Assembly (NCBI GenBank): GCA_024695545.1
Contig: JAILHZ010000175.1
Coordinates: 1-15,537 of the forward strand
Reading direction: 5' to 3'
Origin: Clostridiales bacterium
GTDB taxonomy: Bacteria; Bacillota_A; Clostridia; Saccharofermentanales; Saccharofermentanaceae
DNA length: 15,537 bases
The notes under the pieces were generated by a model. The model did no database searches, was not told where the DNA came from, and saw only the letters and a program-made list of their open reading frames with translations. The stretch's first letter is position 1; every line of letters begins with the position of its first letter. Of the stretch, positions 1 to 6,230 are shown piece by piece. The position numbers and the translations under genes are program-made.

Positions 1-76
1 TGCCGGCTTCAGATCTTGCGGACATGTCGGACTTTGCCTTGTTCTTGATTGCTTCGAGTTCTGCTAATGATTTCAT
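1..76 (-). CDS. 2Fe-2S ferredoxin-domain hydrogenase subunit (HndB-like), N-terminal fragment
   Basis: Only the first 25 codons are inside the window; the gene continues past the left edge. The visible peptide starts MKSLAELEAIKNKAKSD, which resembles the N-terminal helix of the small thioredoxin-like 2Fe-2S proteins (HndB type) that accompany NuoF-like and catalytic subunits of clostridial multimeric [FeFe] hydrogenases. The ATG at 74-76 follows a GGAGG nine bases away, and that SD lies inside the last codons of the upstream ATPase, so the two are probably translationally coupled. No cluster-binding cysteines can be seen yet, so the assignment depends on the N-terminal resemblance and on position directly after the ATPase, the usual order in these operons. 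Confidence 0.6.
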   Translation of the reverse strand, partial: MKSLAELEAIKNKAKSDMSARSEAG

Positions 77-78
77 AC

Positions 79-633
79 TTATAAACCTCCAAGTATTAAT
101 TCTTGTTGTTCGCGATAATAATCACACAAAAACAAATATATCTCCGGTTCCTGTAGAGACATCCCATCGAGTTTCTCTTTGATCTCGCGTGTATCGATGA
201 CCGCTTCCCCGTTCACATCATGCCGGAAGATAACTACGAAATCGCAGGTCTTCTCACACGATCCGACAAGAGCAGCTAACGATTCTCCTACCGCGCCCAA
301 AGGGAGGCAGTCGATCGACGAAGGTACAAGTGTAGCAACTACCTTTGTTCCTTCACCGAGCTTGCTCGTGATCTCAAGGCTTCCGCCTGTAAGCTCACAC
401 AACTCTTTCAGAAGAGGAAGTCCCAGTCCGACCTTTCTCGTACTTCTTGTTGTCGCAAAAGGATCTGTGACCTTCGCAACGAATTCCTCGCTCATTCCGC
501 ACCCGTTATCCTCAAATGAAACAACAAGGCGGTCTTTCTTCGATATCATGTCGATCGTAAGCGTCACCAGCGACGCGCCGGCACGGGTCGAGTTCGTCAG
601 GATATCCAGAATATGAAGCGATAATTCTCTCAA
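79..633 (-). CDS. Stand-alone GHKL (histidine-kinase-like) ATPase of a hydrogenase operon
   Basis: This 184-aa protein is a GHKL ATPase domain without a sensor or phospho-accepting histidine domain. The N box is at residues 7-20 (HILDILTNS, with Asn14), the G1 box DNGCGM at 42-47, and the G2 region TRKVGLGLPL at about 65-74. Residues 110-184 form a short tail without a recognised motif. Proteins of this size are regularly found immediately before the 2Fe-2S, NuoF-like and catalytic genes of clostridial [FeFe] hydrogenases; their substrate is not known to me. The start is TTG at 631-633, behind GGGGAG, because no ATG fits the conserved MRELS N-terminus; it is the only TTG start I favour in this operon. 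A promoter-like site lies 77 bases or more upstream. The following ferredoxin gene begins two bases after the stop. Kinase activity is inferred from the fold only. Confidence 0.85.
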   Translation of the reverse strand: MRELSLHILDILTNSTRAGASLVTLTIDMISKKDRLVVSFEDNGCGMSEEFVAKVTDPFATTRSTRKVGLGLPLLKELCELTGGSLEITSKLGEGTKVVATLVPSSIDCLPLGAVGESLAALVGSCEKTCDFVVIFRHDVNGEAVIDTREIKEKLDGMSLQEPEIYLFLCDYYREQQELILGGL

Positions 634-709
634 GATTCTCCCCAGTTACCAACTGATAAACAGTCGGAAAAGCACTTCAAAATCTATATTTGTTATTGTC
701 AACGTGCCT

Positions 710-739
710 ATTATATCACTTTCTCATCAAATCCCGCAA
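710..739 (-). promoter_or_regulatory. Putative sigma-A promoter for the ATPase and structural hydrogenase genes
   Basis: On the minus strand TTGCGG (plus-strand 734-739) is followed 18 bases later by a perfect TATAAT (710-715), pointing at the ATPase that starts at 633. The -35 box lies inside the last codons of the PHP gene and the -10 covers the base before its stop. The predicted start point near 703 gives a leader of about 70 bases. It fits a secondary promoter that separates the accessory genes from the catalytic genes downstream. The 82-base gap is unusually long for this otherwise tight operon. The call is by eye. Confidence 0.5.
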
Positions 740-1474
740 TGCATTAACAAACGTCTTGGCATCCATATCGGGATTTTTTTCAATAGGCAGTTTCAGCGAG
801 TATCCGGGATCGGCAATATCCGGAAGCTGATGCGCATCCGAGTCTACAATATAGTGATATGAGGCCAGTTCAGGGTGTTTATCCCAGAACTCCGGAAGAT
901 TGCATCTTCTACTGACCTCAAGAAGTCTACCCTTCCATTCTTCCGGTACAGTACCGAGAGACGCCACCATACTGTAGGAGTCTTTATCAATATGTGCAGG
1001 GATCGCCGCAGCCCCCATCACATCAAGTTTCTCATAAAGCTCGATCATGGAAACATCCGAACCCGTAGAAAGAAGATTTTCAAGCTCCTCAACCACTTCG
1101 TCATCATCATTCATGACATACTGATTGCCGAAGATATCAACTCTGTTCTTGATCTTCGGGCGGTGTGCCGTCCAGTATTCCTCAAATTCCATAGCCGTCT
1201 TTACATCTGGAAACAAACAGACCACATGGAAACCTTCCGCCACTTCCACTTCCATACCCGGAATGACCAGCGGTGCTTTTCCATGTTCATTCTTCAAAAA
1301 CTCGGAACACTTGACCGCCGCCTCACAGTTTCTCGCACAGCAGTGGTCGGTTATAGCGATCACATCGAGGCCGTTGAGCATAGCCATAGAAACCATATTC
1401 CCCGGTGTCATATCATTCTCGGCACACGGGGAAACAGCTGAATGCATATGAAGATCACATACAAAAATGGCCAT
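716..1474 (-). CDS. PHP-domain metal-dependent phosphoesterase of a hydrogenase operon
   Basis: This 252-aa protein has a complete PHP metal site: DLHMHS at 7-12 (His9, His11), TDH at 42-44, Glu75 in GMEVE, His83, His161 in PAHID, and DSDAH at 211-215. PHP proteins hydrolyse phosphoester bonds with two or three bound metals. Its physiological substrate is unknown, but members of this subgroup sit in clostridial hydrogenase operons beside DRTGG and GHKL proteins, which suggests a phosphatase role in that system. Residues about 90-150 hold an insert relative to minimal PHP domains. The ATG at 1472-1474 is in the same frame as the upstream DRTGG gene and is separated from its stop by three codons. 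The only good SD (GGAGG, plus-strand 1489-1493) is 14 bases away, so translation probably depends on coupling. Confidence 0.85.
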   Translation of the reverse strand: MAIFVCDLHMHSAVSPCAENDMTPGNMVSMAMLNGLDVIAITDHCCARNCEAAVKCSEFLKNEHGKAPLVIPGMEVEVAEGFHVVCLFPDVKTAMEFEEYWTAHRPKIKNRVDIFGNQYVMNDDDEVVEELENLLSTGSDVSMIELYEKLDVMGAAAIPAHIDKDSYSMVASLGTVPEEWKGRLLEVSRRCNLPEFWDKHPELASYHYIVDSDAHQLPDIADPGYSLKLPIEKNPDMDAKTFVNALRDLMRK

Positions 1475-1483
1475 TTCGGACGA

Positions 1484-1831
1484 TCAGACCTCCATTGTCT
1501 CCATAATTCCGTTTAAGACTGCACAGGCAGTATAAGTATCCATATCGGTCGAGCAGACGCAGATCTCCTCTGCTTTTGCCTTCTCAAGGACAGCCTCCTG
1601 AAGAACGACGTCCTCGGTAAGCACGACAAGCGGGCACTCATTCAGAGAGGCCACAGCGATCACGTTCATGCTGTTCAGGATCGTGAACCAGCATTCATCG
1701 CTCTGAAGATGGGCCATAACGTGGCTCAGCATATCTCCGGCATAGCCTTTCTTCACCTCGGCATCCGGACGGAAAACCTCCGTCAGCACATTCAGATTCA
1801 TCGCTTCAATAATCTCAGATACAGTTCTCAT
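1484..1831 (-). CDS. DRTGG-domain protein (second copy in the operon)
   Basis: This 115-aa soluble protein matches the small DRTGG-domain family found in hydrogenase operons: an N-terminal helix (MRTVSEIIEAM), a GYAGDMLSHVMAH segment at about 30-42, and an alternating strand/helix C-terminal part ending in an FTILNSMNVIAVASL-type strand and a TYTACAVL helix. The domain name comes from a motif in phosphotransacetylases and related proteins; it is thought to be a ligand-binding or regulatory module, and no catalytic residues are evident. I start it at ATG 1829-1831, with GGAG ten bases upstream, because the family begins close to this methionine. A GTG at 1862-1864 overlapping the upstream stop would add 11 residues (MNRCFCRRKNH) that look non-native. 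It is a divergent paralogue of the protein at 3657-4013. Confidence 0.8.
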   Translation of the reverse strand: MRTVSEIIEAMNLNVLTEVFRPDAEVKKGYAGDMLSHVMAHLQSDECWFTILNSMNVIAVASLNECPLVVLTEDVVLQEAVLEKAKAEEICVCSTDMDTYTACAVLNGIMETMEV

Positions 1832-1860
1832 ATGATTTTTTCTCCGGCAAAAGCACCGGT

Positions 1861-3186
1861 TCACTCCTTCTTCATTCTCTTCTGACGGATAATGCAGTTA
1901 TCGATACAGGCTCTTCCCTGAACAATATCCTCCGCCATCGCAGCGCAGGACGGCGCACCGCATGCACCGCAGTCAAGCTGCGGAAGTGTCGAGAGGATCT
2001 CATCGATCTGCTCATACTTCGTCATCGCCTCACCGATGTTCTCCGAAAGCCTCATCGCGTGGTTCTCCGGAAGCGGGAGTTCCCAGACCTGAGGGATAAT
2101 GTCCTCTTCATGGACGATCAGCTGCGGGAACAGCTGCTTTTCCATATAGAAATCATGGACATGCTCACGGAGCTTCGCCTGTGCGGCAAAGCGGTTCATA
2201 ACTGTAAGAGGACCGCCGATACAGCCGCCGAAACAGCATGTCGCTTCAACATATGCGATCTTCTTGATGTTCTCTCTGTCGATCTCTTCAAGGATATCGA
2301 TAACATTCTCGATACCATCAACGGACAGATAGTTATCGATCATCATTCCGGTGGACTCACCGCCCATCGCCGCACATTGCAGGCCTTCCGGTTCAGAGAT
2401 ACGGATCGCACGCTCTTCCTCATGGGTAAGCGAGTCGTGATGATCGATCTTATTCAGAAGCGATCTCAGCTGCGGGTAAACATCATGCGTACCGACACAG
2501 GTCGAGATCAGGGACTTCTTCTTCCAAAGCGGATTAATGACCGATGTGACTCTCGCCGGGCAGGGAGAGATATAGCAGATATAGATCAGAGACTTCTTGA
2601 TCTGCAGCTTCTGGCAAAGGTAATCTATGGCATACTGTGCTGTAAGCTCCATCGGCGAATCAAGTGTGACCAGATGGGAGATCAGTGCACGGTACTTCAT
2701 CTGGATGAGACGTACCACGACCGGGCAGGTCGTACTGATCATCGGGAAGATCTCACTCTTCTCATCCTCAGACATTTTCTCTGCCGCCGACTGCTTCTCC
2801 AGAAGCATCTGACGCGCTGCCGAGACATATCCCGAATAGCCGATCGACTCGTCAAAAACATAGTCAAAGCCCATCTGACGGACACACTTCATTACATCGA
2901 TACGTGTCGCGCTGTTCTCAAACTGGGAGAAAATAGCAGGGCTTACGATTGCGACTTTAACTTTACCGCTGGCCGCCGCAAGACGCTCCTCCAGAGTATC
3001 TGTTACGGCGATCTTGGCATGGTAGGGGCAGATACGGATACACTGCGCGCAGTCGATACAGCGGATATCATAAATCGTCGCCTTACCGCCGCGCACACGG
3101 ATAGCCTGAGTCGGACAGCCCTTACTGCAGGTCGTACATCCGACACAGAGATCCCCTATCAATGAAACACTGTGTAATTTCTTCAC
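1861..3186 (-). CDS. [FeFe]-hydrogenase-like iron-sulphur protein, putative sensory type
   Basis: This 441-aa protein has three parts. Residues 10-56 are a two-cluster ferredoxin (Cys14/17/20/24 and Cys43/46/49/53). Residues about 75-390 are an [FeFe]-hydrogenase large-subunit domain. Residues 404-435 are a further FeS domain (CGACGAPSC with Cys406, 409, 414 and a later Cys427 or 431). The four cysteines that should hold the H-cluster are present: Cys154 (motif 1, STTCP), Cys209 (motif 2, SPCPAR), and Cys318 and Cys322 (motif 3, CCFGGC). By comparison with the catalytic Clostridium enzyme, the proton-relay cysteine before the first ligand is Thr153, the motif-2 lysine is Arg212 and the motif-3 methionine is Thr316. 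This pattern fits a low-activity or sensory hydrogenase rather than the main enzyme. The start is GTG 3184-3186, with GGAG nine bases upstream. Two small regulatory genes lie before it and two after. Confidence 0.87.
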   Translation of the reverse strand: MKKLHSVSLIGDLCVGCTTCSKGCPTQAIRVRGGKATIYDIRCIDCAQCIRICPYHAKIAVTDTLEERLAAASGKVKVAIVSPAIFSQFENSATRIDVMKCVRQMGFDYVFDESIGYSGYVSAARQMLLEKQSAAEKMSEDEKSEIFPMISTTCPVVVRLIQMKYRALISHLVTLDSPMELTAQYAIDYLCQKLQIKKSLIYICYISPCPARVTSVINPLWKKKSLISTCVGTHDVYPQLRSLLNKIDHHDSLTHEEERAIRISEPEGLQCAAMGGESTGMMIDNYLSVDGIENVIDILEEIDRENIKKIAYVEATCCFGGCIGGPLTVMNRFAAQAKLREHVHDFYMEKQLFPQLIVHEEDIIPQVWELPLPENHAMRLSENIGEAMTKYEQIDEILSTLPQLDCGACGAPSCAAMAEDIVQGRACIDNCIIRQKRMKKE

Positions 3187-3207
3187 GGTTTTTCTCTCCG
3201 ATTTTCC

Positions 3208-3233
3208 GAGGAGGACAGTGGTCCCGACTCCTC
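3208..3233 (-). other. Bulged stem-loop in the spacer between ATPase and hydrogenase-like genes
   Basis: The 51-base spacer holds an inverted repeat: outer arms GAGGA/TCCTC and inner arms GGAC/GTCC around a CACT loop, with a four-base bulge on one side. No U-run follows it in the minus-strand transcript, so it is unlikely to terminate transcription. It could be an RNA processing or stability element that adjusts the relative dose of the two proteins. Confidence 0.35.
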
Positions 3234-3237
3234 AAGA

Positions 3238-3660
3238 TTACGTAAAATTGATGATCATCGTTACGCAGGTACCCTCGCCCACTTTCGTGTCGATTTTCAG
3301 ATCATCACAGTTCTTCTTAATATTCGGAAGACCCATACCGGCACCGAAACCCATCTCACGGGCCAGATCCGGAGCTGTGGACCAGCCGGCCACCATCGCC
3401 TGATCCAGATCAGGGATACCCGGGCCATGGTCTTCGATCACGATAACGACTTTATCCGGATGAACGGTGACCTCCGCCATTCCGCCATGTCCGTGGATTA
3501 CGGCATTGATCTCCGCTTCATACATGGCAATCGATGCTCTCTTAATGTCTTCTGCCTTAACACCAAGACGGCTCAGTGACTTCTTCATGGAACTGCTGGC
3601 TTCACCTGCGTGAGTAAAATCGTTATCTCTAATCTCATATTGGCGTACTAACGGTTCTAT
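3238..3660 (-). CDS. Anti-sigma-factor/RsbW-type ATPase of a hydrogenase operon, likely AUA start
   Basis: This is a small GHKL ATPase of the anti-sigma regulatory factor (RsbW/SpoIIAB) group: ExxxN box in YEAEINAVIH, G1 box EDHGPGIPD, and G2 box GFGAGMGLPNI. The first ATG (3586-3588) would give only 116 aa, has no SD, and cuts off a family-like N-terminus (YEIRDNDFTHAGEASS) encoded in frame just upstream. That stretch is open back to ATA at 3658-3660, which overlaps the stop of the preceding gene (ATAG) and lies seven bases after AAGGAGG. No ATG, GTG, TTG or CTG exists in frame between 3660 and 3588. I therefore call a 140-aa protein starting at AUA, with AUU nine codons later as the other option. 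A base error or a real mutation of an ATG would look the same. The protein probably binds ATP and phosphorylates or sequesters a partner in the hydrogenase-regulating module. Confidence 0.8.
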   Translation of the reverse strand: MEPLVRQYEIRDNDFTHAGEASSSMKKSLSRLGVKAEDIKRASIAMYEAEINAVIHGHGGMAEVTVHPDKVVIVIEDHGPGIPDLDQAMVAGWSTAPDLAREMGFGAGMGLPNIKKNCDDLKIDTKVGEGTCVTMIINFT

Positions 3661-4013
3661 ACGGCAGCCTCCTTCCCACGAAGTCCGGCTTCGTAGAGAA
3701 GTCCGCAGACAGTGAACATGGAAAGCGGTGATGTCATCAGGCCGATACCCTTCTCTTCCGCCAGTTCCTGCATTGTCGCATCCGGTACTTTTCCGCGGAC
3801 AAAGATAATCACCTTTACATCAAGCATCTCCGCAGTACGGATCGTCTGAGGATTCACAAGACCCGTGATCATGATCTGGCTGTCGTCACTGCTAAAAGCC
3901 ATAACGTCACTCATCAGGTCGGATCCGCAGGCGATCTTCAGGTCTTCCTCAAAACTATCCGTCTTAACCAGGATCTTAGCATTAAGAAGATCTGCACAAT
4001 CACAAACTTTCAT
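3657..4013 (-). CDS. DRTGG-domain protein (first gene of the hydrogenase accessory operon)
   Basis: This 118-aa protein is a DRTGG-family member: short N-terminal strand/helix (MKVCDCADLL), a CGSDLMSDVMAF segment at about 34-45, a core ITGLVNP strand, and VKVIIFVRGKVPD at about 72-84. It is a paralogue of the 115-aa protein later in the operon. It shows no transmembrane segments or catalytic motifs; a ligand-binding or partner-binding role is the usual suggestion for the domain. The ATG at 4011-4013 is chosen because a perfect GGAGG (plus-strand 4020-4024) precedes it by six bases; a longer frame to 4040 would add nine residues over this SD. Its last codons carry the AAGGAGG that serves the next gene, and its TAG stop overlaps that gene's proposed AUA start. 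Confidence 0.8.
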   Translation of the reverse strand: MKVCDCADLLNAKILVKTDSFEEDLKIACGSDLMSDVMAFSSDDSQIMITGLVNPQTIRTAEMLDVKVIIFVRGKVPDATMQELAEEKGIGLMTSPLSMFTVCGLLYEAGLRGKEAAV

Positions 4014-4188
4014 AAATGACCTCCTAAACCATACGGACAAAGAGTCCTTATGCGCTCCCTTCGCCCGGACGTCCTTGCCTCGTTGTTATATCGAACTATT
4101 ATGTTAATTATATTATTTATATAGTGTTTATGCTACAGAATTTCGTGGAATTTCTCTATAACACAGGTACGGTCTTACGAAAGTTTAA
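4014..4188. other. Divergent intergenic region between hydrogenase operon and glutamine synthetase
   Basis: No gene is visible. The middle (about 4083-4135) is very AT-rich. On the minus strand it holds TATAAT-like hexamers (for example ATTATA at plus-strand 4110-4115) that could serve the hydrogenase operon, but no convincing -35 box accompanies them. A 10-bp-spaced direct repeat of GAATTTC (4138-4144 and 4148-4154) lies between the two transcription directions, on one face of the helix. The leader of the hydrogenase operon (about 4014-4085) has only short GGAC/GTCC hairpins and no riboswitch that I recognise. Confidence 0.35.
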
Positions 4189-4197
4189 TGGTATAAT
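4189..4197 (+). promoter_or_regulatory. Extended -10 promoter of the glutamine synthetase gene
   Basis: TGGTATAAT (4189-4197) is a perfect extended -10 element (TGn plus TATAAT). No good -35 is present at the proper distance, which extended -10 promoters tolerate. The predicted start point is near 4204, so the leader before the start codon at 4232 is about 28 bases long and contains the SD GGAAGAGG (4216-4223). Confidence 0.6.
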
Positions 4198-4231
4198 ATC
4201 CGTGATTTTATAAATGGAAGAGGCAACCACC

Positions 4232-6142
4232 ATGATGAACTTTCGTATTTACCCGAATCTTCTGTACCTGCTGCCGCCTGAAACACATAACACGGCAGAC
4301 CTTGAGCGCACCCTCGGCGAACATCCTGAGATCAAGTTCGTATCTTTCGTAGGTATCGACCTGGCAGGCAACGACACCGATGAAAAGATCCCGATCATCA
4401 ACTTTATCGATAATCTGCAGGGATACTTAAGCGGATGCGTAGTACAGACGGATGGTTCCTCTGTTGAGCTCCCCGGCATCGCCACACTGAATGACGGTCG
4501 TGTCGACTTCGAGCCTGACCTGAACGTCATGTGGTTCATTGATTATAACTATGAGCATCTGGATCCGGACACCAATCTTCCGATCGGTACTCTCCGAATT
4601 CCTTCTTTCCTGATCCATAACGGCGACAAAGTCTGCTCACGTTCGATCCTCAAGCGCTGCGCCGACCGCTTCGCTTCCGAACTGGAAAGATACCTCAGAG
4701 AAAATCCGAGACTTGTAGATGAGCTCGGCTTCTCCATCGACGATCTCGACCGTGTCGAGCTTACAACCGCTACCGAGCTTGAATTCTGGGTCAGCTCCCC
4801 GGAAGAAAAGATCAATACACGCGTCCTCTCTACTTCCCAGAGCCTGAAAGAACAGTACTGGAAGAGAACGAAGGGCGTTGTCCGTACCGCACTCGAGCAG
4901 TCAGTTATGCTCCTTGAACTCTATGGCTTCGAGCCGGAGATGGGACATAAGGAAGTCGGCGGTGTTAAGGCTCACCTCTCCGATGCCGGTGATTTCCAGG
5001 ACATCATGGAACAGCTCGAGATCGACTGGCACTATTCCAATGCTCTGCAGGCGGCTGACTATGAACTTCTCGCCCGTATCTTTATCAAAGAGATCTTCCG
5101 TATGCACGGACTGGAAGTAAGCTTCTGCGCGAAGCCTCTCCCGGGTGTTGCCGGGTCCGGTGAACACACACACGTTAATGCCGTTGCATTCCTTAAGGAT
5201 GGTCACAAGGTCAACCTCTTCAGCCCGAAGGACATGCACAAGGATTTCCTCGGCACCATCGGCTGGGGCGCACTCATGGGCTTCATGAAGCACTATGACC
5301 TGATCAATCCTTTCATCTCTGTAACCACAGATGCATTCTTAAGACTGCAGCCCGGTTACGAAGCTCCGACTCATGCGATCGCATCTCTCGGCAAGGATAT
5401 CAATACACCTTCCCGTAACCGTTCCGTACTCCTCGGACTCATCAGAAACTCCGAGAGCGCGGTACAGACACGATTCGAGGTACGTTCTCCTAACCCGCAC
5501 ACCAACACATACCTGTGCCTGTCTGCTGCATACCAGTGTATGCTTGACGGTATCGAGTACGCCGTAACATCCGGTCATTCCACTCAGGAACTTGAGAAGG
5601 AATTCTGCAAGGGCTACGGTGATGAAGCGGATTACCTCGAGAAAGACAGAGTTTACCGCTGCGAAGATGATATCTTCACACACTATACAAACGAGGAGCG
5701 TGACCGTCTCTTCGGCACACCGCCGGCGACAGTATACGATTCCCTCCGCTGCCTGCTCCATGCTGATGACATGCTTCCGATTCTCTGCGCTGGCGATGTA
5801 TTCAGCGATCAGCTGATTTCTTCCTACGCACACGCGATGCTCGACCGCTGGCAGATGGAGCTCTCTGAGCGTATTATTCCGTCGAACCTGTCCCAGATCA
5901 GAAACGTCGTTCCGTTCCACGATCCGTCGAACAGCTACGATGCCGCTCTCTGGAAGGAGATCGATGAGATCCGCAATCACCTTGCTAAGGACAGTTCCGA
6001 ATATGTCTCCATCTTCAAGGAGATCCGCCTGGCGATCGATGCCAAGAACTTAAAGGAACTCAGCAAGCTCCAGCAGGAGATGAACAAGATGATGAACAAG
6101 ATGTCCACTCTTTACGCAGAGTACAGCGCAAACCAGATCTGA
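4232..6142 (+). CDS. Glutamine synthetase, large clostridial form
   Basis: The protein (636 aa from this start) would make glutamine from glutamate, ammonia and ATP in the cytoplasm. The N-terminal ~100 residues resemble the beta-grasp domain. The catalytic domain follows: the metal-site ELE triplet at about 182-185, KPLPGVAGSGEHTH at about 301-314 (the GxGxHxH ATP/glutamate motif, here SGEHTH), PGYEAP at 374-379, RNRS at 395-398, and RFEVRSPNP at 414-422. About 150 extra residues follow the catalytic core, ending in a Met/Lys-rich helix. At 636 aa it is much longer than GlnA (about 440-470) and does not look like a classical GSIII. I choose ATG 4230-series codon 4232 because GGAAGAGG sits eight bases before it; the earlier in-frame ATG (4214) has no SD and lies about ten bases after the predicted start point. 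It is transcribed alone. A related gamma-glutamyl ligase activity cannot be excluded. Confidence 0.88.
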   Translation: MMNFRIYPNLLYLLPPETHNTADLERTLGEHPEIKFVSFVGIDLAGNDTDEKIPIINFIDNLQGYLSGCVVQTDGSSVELPGIATLNDGRVDFEPDLNVMWFIDYNYEHLDPDTNLPIGTLRIPSFLIHNGDKVCSRSILKRCADRFASELERYLRENPRLVDELGFSIDDLDRVELTTATELEFWVSSPEEKINTRVLSTSQSLKEQYWKRTKGVVRTALEQSVMLLELYGFEPEMGHKEVGGVKAHLSDAGDFQDIMEQLEIDWHYSNALQAADYELLARIFIKEIFRMHGLEVSFCAKPLPGVAGSGEHTHVNAVAFLKDGHKVNLFSPKDMHKDFLGTIGWGALMGFMKHYDLINPFISVTTDAFLRLQPGYEAPTHAIASLGKDINTPSRNRSVLLGLIRNSESAVQTRFEVRSPNPHTNTYLCLSAAYQCMLDGIEYAVTSGHSTQELEKEFCKGYGDEADYLEKDRVYRCEDDIFTHYTNEERDRLFGTPPATVYDSLRCLLHADDMLPILCAGDVFSDQLISSYAHAMLDRWQMELSERIIPSNLSQIRNVVPFHDPSNSYDAALWKEIDEIRNHLAKDSSEYVSIFKEIRLAIDAKNLKELSKLQQEMNKMMNKMSTLYAEYSANQI

Positions 6143-6168
6143 GTTCATCAATAGTAAAGATGCAAAAG

Positions 6169-6203
6169 AAAACCCCTGAATGATTTCGTTCAGGGGTTTT
6201 TCA
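6169..6203. terminator. Bidirectional rho-independent terminator
   Basis: A perfect 12-bp inverted repeat (AAAACCCCTGAA at 6169-6180, TTCAGGGGTTTT at 6189-6200) encloses an eight-base loop. The plus-strand transcript ends in a U-run after the stem, closing the glutamine synthetase unit. The minus-strand transcript also has a U-rich stretch after the stem, so the same hairpin can stop the convergent unit whose last gene ends at 6231. Confidence 0.93.
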
Positions 6204-6230
6204 CACATTTCATAATAGATCAGTGATCGA

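Noticed and set aside
1832..1864. Longer GTG-started form of the second DRTGG protein overlapping the hydrogenase-like stop
   Set aside because: The added residues are Cys/Arg/Lys-rich and unlike the family, and the GGAG there overlaps the GTG itself; the ATG at 1831 has a usable SD.
2059..3165. A 368-codon open frame on the plus strand opposite the hydrogenase-like gene
   Set aside because: It has no SD, its translation is rich in Arg, His and Asp without domain motifs, and the opposite strand encodes a clear multi-motif Fe-S protein. It is a codon-bias shadow.
4081..4125. Rex-like redox operator (TTGTTA half sites) near the hydrogenase operon promoter, and a similar TTGTTATTGTCAAC at 692-703
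   Set aside because: Only half of the TTGTTAAnnnnTTAACAA pattern is present at each place and the second arm is lost. In AT-rich spacers this is expected by chance.
6143..6230. A small gene between glutamine synthetase and the unknown gene
   Set aside because: The stretch is filled by the bidirectional terminator; no SD with a start codon and no open frame of interest is present.
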